Source: Dimorphilus gyrociliatus
Lineage: Eukaryota > Annelida > Polychaeta > Dinophilidae
Assembly (NCBI GenBank): GCA_904063045.1
Contig: CAJFCJ010000019.1
Coordinates: 1,503,700-1,567,699 of the forward strand
Direction of reading: 5' to 3'
Length of the DNA stretch: 64,000 bases
Shown: piece by piece, positions 1 through 12,700 of the stretch
Numbering within the stretch: the stretch's first letter is position 1
Layout of the letters: the number at the start of each line of letters is the position of its first letter
Made by a program: the position numbers and the translations under genes
The notes under the pieces: generated by a model
Seen by the model: the letters and a program-made list of their open reading frames with translations, nothing else
The model's database searches: none
What the model was told of the DNA's origin: nothing

Positions 1-3000
1 GCCTTACAAGAGATGAGGGAACAAAATGAAAAAATTATACAGCAGCAAAAGAATAAAGAAACGTCACTAAACGATGAAATTAGGCAATTAAGAAAGAACC
101 TTTCCCGTTTAGAAAGAGAAACAAATGACAAAGAAACAGCGGTATGCAGCGAAAAAATTATTCATCCCAGCTCATTTAAACATACCATTCTCTATTTGTC
201 TTTGTATAGATTAAGAAAAAAAATGCGGAAATAGCAAAAGCTGCTGAGAAACACTATGAATTAGAGCAAGAAGTAGCTTTTTATAAAATTGATCACAAGT
301 TTGGAGTTTTAGGAAGAGTATCACCAGTTCCACATTATTCAACTGTAAGCCTAGAGAAACAATGTTTAATTAGTATTTAATGTGTTTTTTATACTATTTT
401 TTTTAAGGATGAAAATGATACATTTGGAGAATCACCCTATCTAGGTAAAGGTCGATTCAAACAAGGTGAAAGGCACATTTTCAGAAGACCCGGTGATGAA
501 GAATATGTGGATCCTGATGAACTTCAACGAATGCAAGATGAATTAGATAAACAATTGGCCGAAAAAAATGAAGCCATTGAGAAAGGTTAGTTTTTATACG
601 ATTTTTTTTTTAATTCGATATTAATTCATCGAGGCTATTAAACATTGCTCAATGTAAACGTTTGCCTCACCAGCGATTTAGGCACGTGAGTAGTCACGTG
701 ATAACATTACTTTTACCTTTGTTAGCTCAATTGCGTTTGCAACAACTGAATGACCAGCTGTACCAAACTGAACATAGAATAGCCAAGGCCACCTCTGAAC
801 TAGATAATTTAGCTCAAGAGCAGAAAGCAGCTCACGAGGACCGGAAAGAGAAAGAAGTTATAAGGAACAAGCTTGCCAAAAAGATTGAAAAAGTTCGAAA
901 ATTAAAAAAGGAAGCTGAAAAAATAGAAAAAGAGATGAAGAATACTGAGCAAGATCTTGGAGAACAGGAGAAAGACCTATTTGATATTAAAGGCAGACTG
1001 TCTCGCATGAGCTCAAGAGACTCTTTATACGTAAGTATATGGTTCTATTTATACAGTATATATGTATTTGAGAATTGCAGTACATATCTTTTAAAACTAA
1101 ATCTTAATATTCTAACAGAATGGCCTAAGGAAAGAAATGGTTGATAAACAGCAGCAACTAGAGATGACCTCAGACGAGTATGAACAGCTGCGAAATCAAT
1201 TAGAGCAAATGTTAATGATGATTGCACGTGAAACGGCGGAGATTCGCAGATTAGAGCACGAACTGAGAGATGCATGGATCTCTCAAAACGAGGAAGTTAA
1301 AGACGAATTGAATTCAGTTATCGAAGGCCTTCAAAGTTATTTAGGAAACGTTAAAAATGAACGCGCGAAAGAGCAGGAGGAACGACGGGAACTAATTCGA
1401 GATCGCGAACAATTGAAAAGAGAATTAGAAGTGGTACACGAACAAGTAGAAAAAGGAACTTCTGCGGAGAGAATACTAAAAAGAAAAGTAGATCAACTGC
1501 ACGACCAGTTAAGTACAACACAGCGAAATTTATCTGAAGCTGTCGACAAACATCGCAGGCAAACATCAGATGCTTCTGCCCAAATGCAAAAGCAGCTGGA
1601 AGTCGAAAGACAAGCCTTGAGAAAAGAAATGGAAACCAAGCAAAAAGAGAGCGATCTCTATGAACAAGAGATGCAACAGCAATTAGACGCACTTAGAAAG
1701 CATTTTAATGTATGTTTACAATTTAATCCCAATTAACTTGTATTAATTCTAGAAACCTTTCTATTCTATAGGACGAAAGGGGAAAGTATGAACAAGAGCT
1801 AAAACGCCGCGTAGATCAAAACGCTAAACGAGAAAATGAGATCGAATCAGATTTAAACAATTTACAAAACACAATAGAACATTTAAAGAAACAAATTGAA
1901 AGCGAAAGAAATCTCTTTCACTCTCAACTTCAGGAACTGTCGGCTTTAAATGAAGATAGAAATGCCGATGAAGAGGCTCTAAGGAATAAATTTGCTAAAT
2001 TAGAAGTTAGTCATTATTTATTTTGATTTCCTCTTTATTTTTATATTTTTTTCTTTAGGTTTCGTATGCAGATGCTATTTCTAAATTGGTAGATCCAGCC
2101 GTTGTGCAGGCTAAACTGGAAGAGGTCACGTACTCTCTTGAAAATGGAAAAGTTGTATGTATCCATTTCACTAAGCTATACAAAAAAATAAACAATTATA
2201 AACTATACCTAATAGAAATCGCCCACTCTCACCGAATACGATAATCGGTTAGATCCAATTGTAGAACAACTAACTGATCATATAAAAAGAAGAGAGGAGG
2301 CTTTTGAGCAAGAAAAGGAAAAGGAGGTTATTAATTTAATATAAAAAAAACTACGTTTTATATTTCAGTTATAAAAGAGACATATTTATCTACCCCATAG
2401 TTAAATCATCAAGACGCGTACATTAGAGAGTTGGAGGACACAGTCACGCAACTGGAAAATCACAACGTCAGTACACTTTTATCATATTGATGATGACAAT
2501 TAGATATATTCTTTGATTATAAAAAAAAATAGACAAAACAAGAAAAAGAAATAAGACACCTGAGAGAATTGGTTGAAAACTTACAAAATAGACCAACACC
2601 TCAGCCAGCTCCTTCCGTTCAACGCTCAAAACCTGCATTATCCAGAAGAGTTAACACCGCTGTAGTTAGTTTGCTATATATTATAGTTAAACTTCCTCGC
2701 TAATTGCATATATAAAACATCTAATAGAGCATACAAGCGGAATCACGTTCTACTTACAACACCTCTGAGTGGTCACAAGTTAAGAATGAGTTGTACGAGG
2801 CAATGAATCCCGATGAACAAGAACTTTTCGACGAATTACAAGAGGAAATTGATGAATTAAGAGAACTTTTAGTCTTATTAGCTAAACGTAATCAAAACCA
2901 ACAAGTTCGTTGAGTTATTTTTATTATTTAATTACGGATAATTAGATATGGTAATTTCTATGGTTACAGATTACTAAGGAAGCTAATAATCGCGTTGACC

Positions 3001-6000
3001 GTATACAAGATTTAGTCAGCGAGATAAGTTCCAGACGATCAATTGGAGTAGGAAGTTCCTATGTAAGCAATTTTCTGGTATTTAAATATGTTACTTAAAA
3101 CTTTATTTTCAATTATTTATATAAAACAAACAAAAAAACAAAACACATTCGTTAATTTTGTGCAAATCTCAAATTTAGTATACTCGGAAAAGCAAGGTTT
3201 GTTTCAATTAGATAGAAGGAGCACATAGAACATTTGACGCAAACGATGTTGTTTTTTATCTTGTCTATCTTTCTTTAAAACAAAATATTCTTTATATTCC
3301 ATTTTTAAAACTAAATAATATGTATTAAAGATTTATCATTATATTTTATAGGAATCTGGTGATAATATAGAATCATATCCACCTCGACAACATGCGCCTC
3401 AAAGCAAAGACACAAATTTAACCAATAGAATTGATAGGTCAATGTCCTATGGTACTTCTCCATCTAAGGAAAAAAAGCGTCTTTCTCGCAAAGTTGTGGA
3501 CGGTATTGATTTTTTTGAAGGTTACTTTTTTTTTGCTTTTTAATACTTATTACAAATAATTAATTAATTGTAAAGAGAATGTTGTATATAATATACATAT
3601 ATACAATATTTATTAATATTTATGTATCCATTAATAGATAATTCTCGTCGGCCAAGATCACAGAGTGCTGATAGTTACGGTTATCCGCGAGATAGACGAA
3701 AAACAAATTTAAATAGGCCAAGACAGCTAGAAACTGTCAGTGAACACGCTTCTGAGGTGACTAGAAGTCGCTCAATGACTAATATTCCATTCCAAGAACC
3801 TTTACATGAAGAATTAGCTCCTGTAAGAAAGACAAGAGCCTTGTCAGATACTTATCATCCTGCTGATATGTATCCAGAGTCTTATTCTCATGATCCTTAC
3901 TATAATCCGTCAAGAAAATACGATCCAAATCAACAAAACTACTTTCCTGACCCAAGGACAGTGGCGGAAGCTGGTCATGGAAGTCATAATCCAACTGTAA
4001 ATGAAGGAGTACCTTTATCAAATGCTCAGTATATGGCAGCTGATAACGAATTTTCAAATCAATCCAGGCAAGCTGGACCAAAATTCGATAATTCTCAACT
4101 CTATCATTCATGTCCAACGTCTCTAAATCACCAATCGCAACATTTTCCCCATCAGAATTCACATACACCAAAACAAGTCGATCCTCAGAATTATAATCAT
4201 CATGCTAATTTAAACAATCCAAATTCTGCCTTCCCACCACATGTACAAAAACCCCTAAGTCGTTACCCAACAGAACGCCTACATGTTGGGGGGATCGTTC
4301 CGGAAAGTCATATTACAAACGAAACCGCACGACCTGCACCTCAATTTAGTCACATTCCAATGTCGAATTACACCTACGGTCAGCCTCAAGCTGTTGGAGA
4401 CTACGTAGAACCTCATTATTCACCTCAAGTAATGACCCCAGGCCGTGTCATCGAATCTCAACAACCAGCTTTATTTTCCCATCAGGAACCGGAGGTGCGA
4501 CAAGAGGGGCCAAGTGGATTTGTACCTTTTACTGGAAATAGTAAAGTCTCCTTGCCCTCTTATCTCTTACAACCAAGTCCAAAGGCTAATAAAAAACGGA
4601 GCGCTCCAAGTACAGATATGCAAAAATCATTGTATTGCAATATTAAAGAGCATCATGACTTAGAAGATCATATTTACGAGCTTAAACATAAGTTAAAACA
4701 TAAAAAATACAGTGAGAAAACGAGATCAAACGAATCGCTGGAGTTAGATAGAATCGATAGAATTATCGAAAGACAAACACGTACATTGGAGGCACTCGAT
4801 CTCGCTATAAATCGAAGAAAAAACGTCCTTGAAAGCACAGAAGAACTCTCTTGTTTGGACGAAGAAATAATGGCAAAAAGGGCTGAATTAAGTCGAGCAA
4901 AGCGATTGTTAGAAAAAACTCACCAAGAATTGCATGATGCTGCACAACTTTCCAAGAATAGAAAAACTGATAATTCGTATGAAACCATTAGTAGAACTCA
5001 ACCAATAGAACAAGTCAAAAGGGACTTAGAAACAGTTGTTAAAGAAGTTAATCAGCTATTATTAGAAAAGGATACAGAATTTCAAAATATAACGGAAGAA
5101 GTCAGAAGAGCAGAGGAACAGTTAGTTTTTATCGGTTCTTTATTATTCTTCAAGAAAAATTTAACCATTCATATTTATTATGCTTTCAGCTTGGAGAATT
5201 TGCAACATAATATACAACAATCAGAAACAGAATATAAAGATTCGGAGAAGAAGTTAAACGAGTTAAGTAGCGTAATAAACGACAGACTTCAAGATGCCAA
5301 ATCCTTAGATGATAATCTAAAGAGAAAGAGAATGGAATTGAAGGAAATTCAGGAGAGATCTGCTGCAGAAAAGGACACTGCTGATTTAAGAATGGCTGTA
5401 AGCTAGGCTTTCTATCATTTGTAGCTATTGATAATAGCCGTCTCTTAAATTAATTATTTTTATTTGATCTTCTATATCTCGGTTTTCTATATTGCTTATT
5501 TCTCAATGATTCAGGAATTAGAAGCTAAATCTGTCCTACTTGCCAAACATCTCGATCTTATAGAAAAGTCTATAGATCAGGTTCTGAATTTAATCTATGC
5601 TTTCATATTGGTTTTAATTAGTAGAATATCATTAATTGAACTTTTTATTACCAAATTTATAGAGTCAACTACTTATTGAAGAAACAAAAAGTATTCCAAA
5701 GAAGGAAGCCTCGGTCAATACAGACAATGATTATGGATATTCAAGTATGGCTAGTAAAATATCAAATTCATCTTGTATTCAATGCGACCTAGCCGATCTG
5801 AATTCTATGACAATCAAGATAACAGATTTGGGTAATGAAATGAAATTTTTCTATTCAATTTCTTTCAATTGTCTATTTATTTCTTCATTTATTAAAGAGC
5901 AAGGAGTTCAAGATCGCGAAAGAGAGTTGGAACAATTTAAAGGAGAGAATTCTTCATTAGAAAGTAAAATTAAAAATTTAGAGGAACAAATGCAGACCGA

Positions 6001-6424
6001 AGCTAAGAATCGAGATTTTGAAAACCATCAGTGGACTTCCAAGATGAACGACTTACGTAATATTGCACAGGCTCATTATGTAAGGGCAAACCGATTGGGT
6101 AATGATCTGAATGAAATGAGAGCTGAATACGTTGCATTACATAATAGGACCAAGGTGCTTTCGAAATATTATAGTTTCTTTCAAGTTAACCGCATGTTTT
6201 CTTTTCCTCAGGAGTTGCAAGAAAAAATTCCCGAAACTGACATTCTACCCGAAAGAGATTTATCTAGTCCTGTATCGGTGGACGAAGGTATCGATACCAA
6301 AAAGATATTAATGGAGAAAAAATTGACATCACAAATGGAGGAAGACCTTTTATGGCTTAAAAGAAAATTAAGTGCAATTCGAACTGACGGCGCAGTTACC
6401 GGCTTGGAGCAGCTAACTCATTGA
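1..6424 (+). CDS. CNTRL: centriolin, 3' portion (5' end outside window)
   Basis: Large coiled-coil protein of the mother centriole and midbody, needed for late cytokinesis and centriole appendage organisation in other animals. The window holds only the C-terminal part, spread over about 15 short exons, ending in ...GLEQLTH and a stop at 6422-6424. Recognisable pieces are the block after 1140 (KQQQLEMTSDEYEQLRNQL), a proline/histidine-rich low-complexity linker at about 3620-4560, and the motif CNIKEHHDLE near 4635, which matches the vertebrate centriolin motif CNVPEHHNLE that restarts the coiled coil after the linker. Exons are Glu/Lys/Gln-rich heptads typical of the family. Some introns are in-frame and free of stops (see findings). 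The N-terminal leucine-rich repeats would lie to the left of base 1. Confidence in the family is high; exact splice sites in the gap 2000-3600 are approximate. Confidence 0.85.
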
Positions 6425-6617
6425 TAAAAGTATTAGTAAAGCCTGTATGAATCGAATGTAGAAATTTGTGCCAATAATATAATACGTCCATTGACATTCT
6501 TTTTTCAGTATTTTGTTACAATGTGATGTTGCGTATATGCCTTTATTTGTCTCAGCAAAGCAAATACACTTAAATCACTAATTACTTATTTTACTATTCT
6601 TCAAATGTTCTATAACT

Positions 6618-6979
6618 TTAATGATTGCCTGGTGCATCAAAATGGGTATCTGAAAAAACAGTAAATTGGCACTCAATTGACTGTAGAAAATGTTATTGTA
6701 ATGAAACGTACGGTTTCTTTTTGCACGAATGTCCTTCCACATATTGACGTTGCCCGGTGAATTGACTGAAAGATTGGAACAGATTTATTAAGGATATTCT
6801 TTAAAGTTAAATAGAATAAACATACGTGAAGATGTGATCTTCCAGAACAATGGAGCGCATATTAATAGGGAATAGGCATAGTATCTCAAAAGTCTACCGT
6901 TTTGCCAATGATACTTCCAGGGAAACATCATTACTTTAGAGCCAAAGGTCTGGGGATATCTCATCAGTCTACCGGACAT
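6618..6979 (-). CDS. small single-pass membrane protein, unknown
   Basis: Three exons on the minus strand join to about 79 residues. Exon 1 (from 6979) starts MSGRLMRYPQTFG and carries one hydrophobic helix (YYAYSLLICAPLFWKI). A GT donor follows near 6826. Exon 2 encodes NSPGNVNMWKDIRAKRN. A further 62-base intron with a gtacgt donor leads to a last exon ending HFDAPGNH and a stop (6618-6620). The layout of a short basic N-terminus, one helix and a charged SPGNV..W tail resembles small mitochondrial inner-membrane subunits and assembly factors, but I do not recognise the family. It is divergently arranged with ABHD16A (243 bases between start codons) and convergent with centriolin (about 190 bases between stops). 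The splicing model is inferred from GT-AG sites and sensible phase. Confidence 0.55.
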
Positions 6980-7221
6980 TTTCGCTGATTAAATTAAACC
7001 TGTTAAAAAGTTATACATTTAATAAATTATTGTTAACCTTTTATCTTATGAAAATCAAGTAAAAACTATTGAAATTTACCACAATTTCAGAATTTTCAAG
7101 GTGAGTTTAACCAATGTCAAGGTCTAAAAAATCTACAAAAGTCTTTAGAGTAATAATGCAAGTAGCGACATCTGTTAGTAATTGTAAACAAATGTCTAGA
7201 TATCTTCGTCTGCTTGAGAAA

Positions 7222-8370
7222 ATGGATAAAATTCGTTGTTTTTCGGGGCCGAAACTGTATCGTATCTACGCAGACGGGAATGAACGGGTAAAAATTTTTG
7301 TTATAATCGAAAGATTAGCAATATGTTTATCAATTTTCTTTGCAAATTCTATATTTATTGTGAAAATATAAAAGCTGTATTACCAATCGATTAATGTATG
7401 CTTCAATTTTCGGTTTTTTTAGGGTAAAAACTACGAACAGAATCAATTAGAAAAATTTGGAGATAGTGTTATTAAATCTGTAAGTTGATCTGTTCACCTT
7501 TTACGAAAAGAGAATAATTTCTTTGTCATCATATCTAGGTAAAGATACTATCAAGAATCTTTAGGTGGACCCTGCCTTTCTCTCTTCCCTTTATGTATTA
7601 CAAAGGTTAGATCTTTTAATTAAATATTTGAAATCATATAAATAACTTTCATATCTTACAGGAATGTTTACAATTATTGGCATTCAACAGCTTGGCAAGT
7701 TCAGTATCGTTGTCTGTATCAGTTATCTAGTCGGTATATTTATGAGAGGTACGTTTATCGTAAGATTTTTTAACTATTATCCAAGTAAATTTCTTTACTA
7801 ACAGGTCTTGGTAGGATGCTCAATGATGATTATAGTAAATTTAACAGCTACCTATCAAAATCCCTTGAGAGTGAATCGGCAAAAGTGAATATATTCAAAT
7901 AAACAGTTTATAATATAACTATTTTATTCAACAATGTTTTCTTCATTTAGAAATCCCTTTTTCTATATGATTGCGACACATGGGTATTGCCTACAGAGTA
8001 CAGTTACAAAAACAAATCATCGTTAGTAAATTGTAATTTAAATTATTTAAATACTTAATAATCGATTGACCAACAGAAAAGTTAAAGAACGTTCCATTAC
8101 TCTAGAAATTCATCCAGAATATAGTCTCTTAGAGAGACTATTGGGGTATGCCATTGATAGACAGAATCATTAAGAACATATCAACTAAATTGACTTTTTT
8201 TAGATTTTTGGCAATTGTTTCCTTTGGGAGGACTCTAACTTACCCTGGAGCTACGAAACTGTTTCAAACATTAGCTGGTATGAAATTTTCGTTTTTTTCC
8301 AGATATATTCATCTTGAATCTTTTGAACAGGACCTATGATAACTCAAGGAAGAGCGAAGTTAATTGAGGA

Positions 8371-8406
<36 letters not shown>

Positions 8407-9502
8407 AGTATAAAAAAGCGCTTCTAATATTTCTAATAATTTGAAGCAAGGGGGAAAAAGAGCTATGATAGAAACATTAGATGGAAACAGGATTGATACC
8501 GCTTTCGTTGATAGAAGACGTTCGCCAGAGCACGCTAATGGTTCAACACTTGTGATTTGTTGCGAAGGCAATGCCGCTTTTTATGAAATAGGGTGCTCTG
8601 TTACGCCATTAGATGCTGGTTTCTCAATTCTTGGGTGGAATCACCCTGGATTCTGGGGTTCTACCGGCTCACCTACACCAGAGGAGGAAACTAATGCCAT
8701 TGATGCTGTTTTTGCCTATGCTATTGATAAACTGAATTTCGAAGAAACAGACATTTGTTTATTTGGCTGGTCTATTGGAGGTTATCCCGCCGCTTACGCT
8801 GCTGCCCGTCATCCGAACTTAAAATATGTTATATTAGACGCTACGTTTGATGATATTTTGCCTCTCGCTGAAGCTCGAATGCCTAAAGCTTGGAAAAAAT
8901 TGGTTGAAGTTGCCATTCGAAAATATATGAATGTAAGAGTTGATGAAAACCTAAAGCAATATCAAGGTCCCATAACTCTTGTTAGGCGAGCTAAAGATGA
9001 AATGATAACAACTCTGTAAGATATTAAATTTATATTTGTTTGTTTGCTTATTCACGTCTACTTTCAGTGGTCCAGATCATATATGGTCTAATCGGGGTAA
9101 TGAGTTGCTTATGAAAATTTTAGCTCACAGATATCCAAATATTATTACCAATGATGTAAAGCCTACTATGTATCAATATTTAAGTGCAGATGAACAACAG
9201 CGGCAATCTATGCTAAGAATGGTAGAGGAGGATAATTGCTGGGCTCTATTAAAATCATATTGTGAAGAGAAAAAAGATTATGGATTCCCTTGTAGTTATG
9301 GAGCAGAATGTGATAATGAGAAGAAAATTTCAATGGCTCTTTATTTGGTATATATAAAATTGAACATTTAACATGATTTTCTTTAATTTACTATTTTAAA
9401 ATCGAACAGGCTTCAAAATATATGAGAGATTTTACCTCTACCCATTGTACACCACTTCCAGACGCCTTTTTCCAAGAACCATGGATGATCAAAGAAGGAT
9501 AA
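7222..9502 (+). CDS. ABHD16A: ABHD16A-type phosphatidylserine lipase
   Basis: Serine hydrolase of the alpha/beta fold. The mammalian enzyme is an ER-membrane phosphatidylserine lipase that makes lysophosphatidylserine. The start at 7222 (MDKIRCFSGPKLYRIY) matches the vertebrate N-terminus GPRLYKIY; an in-frame Met lies upstream at 7114. Short exons between 7430 and 8340 encode the N-terminal membrane segments and the LPYPG-like region (LTYPGATKLF). The catalytic part starts near 8450: IDTAFVDRR, LVICCEGNAAFYE, the nucleophile elbow GWSIGG, ILDATFDD, and RRAKDEMITT followed by a small intron. The final exon has STHCTPLP, the family's catalytic His region, and stops at 9500-9502. All expected triad regions are present. 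An intron near 8374 contains an (AT)n tract. The exons around 7500-8100 are very short, so their exact borders are less certain. Confidence 0.9.
8374..8404. repeat. (AT)n microsatellite in ABHD16A intron
   Basis: About 14 uninterrupted AT units inside an intron between two coding exons of ABHD16A. It is simple sequence with no sign of a mobile element. Confidence 0.95.
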
Positions 9503-9798
9503 AATCAATATGCCTAAAATCTACTTTGAAAAGACTTGGATTTTGAAATAGCTATATTGTAGTAATTGTATGTAATAATCGTAACTTTCTTTTATATCAA
9601 ATGAAATATTGATTTAATGAAATTTTTATATTTATAAGCTAATATAAAATATTTGAAACTTATTAACTATATAATCTTTTGCTATTTTTTTTCGTTTTAT
9701 AACCCTGACTTTTGTTTAATATCCACAAAAAAAATGTTTAAAATCTCTACCAGTTTTTTTTACCATTGGTAAAATCTATCTTTGAAAACACGTGCAAA

Positions 9799-12700
9799 AT
9801 GGCGGTGGGGAAGAAAAACGTGCGTGTAAAAGGTGCAAATAGCAAAGGTAAAAAATGGAAAAAGGGACAAAGCTGCTCTTCAAATCCAACAAAGAAAAAT
9901 TTTAGAGAATCTGCAAAAAACAGATTTTTTCAGCCTCAGACTGGTAAGTGGAAAACAAAGTCTTGCTGAGCGATATAGCACCAACTTCCTTACATTTTAT
10001 ATTTTAATTCTTGAATAACATCAGATTTCATTTGCCACAATAAACTAAAATCACTTATCTAAATTTTAAAATATCTAAATATTATAAAAATATATTAACT
10101 TGCTGAAATAAATTTATAGTAATCCTAAGACTACTACTTTTATTATTATTACGCAAAAAAAGTACCATCTCATTCATTTATCATAATCCGCAAAGATTAT
10201 TATTCTTTTCTATATAGATAAATACGAATTTTCAAAGTGTCGATATTAAATAAGCTTATAAAGGATAAACTAATTAATTTTTTATATCAAAGACAATTAT
10301 TTTAATATTTAGGCCAATATCTTAATTTTTGCTATTTACTATATTTGATCAGTATTATACTAGTTTCACAAATTTGATTATATGAATTGGATGTAATTAG
10401 GTAAAAGTCAGCTAACTCAAGATGCTCTGAAGCAACATGAAAGTGAAATGCACGAAAGTGCAATCGATAGTGACGATGCAATGTCGCAATCAGCTATGTC
10501 AGCTGGGAAGTTCACTGAAAAAACGTTTTCAACATGGGCTAGCAATTGGACATCCTGTACAAATACAACTTTTAGCCGGATTCATCGTTATTGGTCTTCA
10601 AATTCTGATCTACACAAAGAGGTGAAAATTAGATTAGAGAACTAGAAATCTTCATCTATCCTTTCGTTTAATTATAGATATTAGCTGTAATAGCTGCAGT
10701 GACTGAGGTTATTAAAGAGAAGGAAGGTGAAGAAAATGAAACGGAATACTTTGCAGCTTTGGTAATATTTTTTCGAAAAAGAAGCTATGCTTTATAAAAC
10801 CATGTTTTATATATTGCAGATGACTACTCTGGAAGTCAGTGAAACCGTGATATCTAAGGCAGCAACATCCTATCTTCTAAGCTTAGTCATCAAGAAGTTA
10901 GTGTGCTAATTCAACAACTACATTTGCTATAATTGTTATTTTTCTTTCCATCCGCAGAGTGTCCAAATCGGTTCTTCAATCTCGATTTTCTGACATTGCA
11001 AGAGTTTTCATTGATACGCTGATGGAGAACAATGAAACAGATATGCCAACTTTATTGCGATCTGTAAATTCATTTATCCAGTTCGAGTAGTTTTATTAAA
11101 TATTTTATTTTCAGATTTTGTTATGCTTAGCTCAATTATTACGAGTTCAAAGTGCTGCAAGGTGGAGCGATCCAGCAACTGTGCACGTGTATCAGACTTT
11201 ATTAGTATTTTCAACACACGCAAAGCCCAAAGTACGAGAATTCAATTGGAAATTTTTTATTACTAATTTTATTGCACATAGGTTCGTAAAGCTGCCCAAG
11301 AAGCAATTAGAGTAGTTTTAAAAGGCAGTTTCTTCATGCAAGAAGATACTACTATTAAACATCATCCAGCCTCTGTTCAAACTGCAAAGTTCTGTTTTGA
11401 AAAGATAGAACAGTCCGGAGGTATGTAAAAAAATAGGATGTTCACATCATTGTAAAATTTTATCTTAATATAGGTTCGGGGAACGATTCGTCAACGACAC
11501 TTTATATTCTAGGTTTATTAAAATATATTATGTCTACCCTTCCGAAAAACTATTTGAAAATTTTGTGTGAAACTCTCCTTAAACTGTTAACTTTGAGTAG
11601 TGTGGTAAGTTGGAGAAAATTAATAAAACAGGTGACGAACGTATAGGGAATTAAATTCATCTTTACAGGTTGTATTCTTCGTTGCAATGCAAACATTACA
11701 TGCAATGTTTAATAGCGCACCATCAACTGATTCTTTGCCCGTTGAATTAAATGGTCAATTGTTAACGGTAGGATAAGTGGAACTTTATAATATTACTTCT
11801 AATTTTTCGAATGTCTATAAATAAGGCTTTATACGATTATCTTCCCTCTGAAAATGATCCCCCAGCCGTTGGCGCGTGGCTCTCGGTAATGGAAAAGGGA
11901 GTACAAAATCTTATAAAGTAAATTTGTTTTTTCATCGTACTTCACGTATTAAACTGTTTAAATTCTTTGTAGCAATAATGTTGAAATGGGTTCTCAACAC
12001 GCCATTAAGCTGTTTAGTACATGCATGAAGTTTTTACAAGCAGAGAGACCTACTGTTCAGAACTCAGCCTTTAAGAACGCCAATGTGAGGGAAAAGAATT
12101 AAAATATATAATTAATGATAACATTTTTGTGTCTTATATCTAGAAATTGTTGAAAAATACATTGAGTCCGGTTAAGGATGCACTTGTTAGTAGAAAAAAT
12201 ACGAAAGATAATATCATTTTGAAAATCTTTCAAGCCATTGAAGGAGGACTTAGCTATCAATACCATGCGTCTTGGGGGAAAGTTCTGCTTCTCATGGCTT
12301 CACTATTCGAGGTCAAATCAATTTATTTAGTCTTTGTTTTTACCAATATTACTTGTTAAATTACAGATTTTCGGAAAACATTGCAAGAACAACATCTCTA
12401 AAGTAAATGTTTGATTTTAACTAAAAACTTTATCTAAATATTTTTTGAATAGTGTTTACAAACTCTTGCTGATTTGAGAGAAAGTCACAAATTTTCATAC
12501 AAAGGGGAATTGGAAAAAGCATTCGGTATGGCATTACGACATATTGGACCTCGAAGTGTCCTTAAGGCGGTACCATTATTAATTGATGGCCAAAAGTATG
12601 TTCTATTTATATAAAACAAGTAAAGCGCATTATATACTTTCGATTTCTTTTTAGTGATAATTATGAATTTCCGAGGAGTTGGATTTTGCCCTTAATGAGA

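Noticed and set aside
9945-10400. Possible snoRNA in the long first RRP12 intron
   Set aside because: No paired C and D boxes and no ACA box with stems could be seen.
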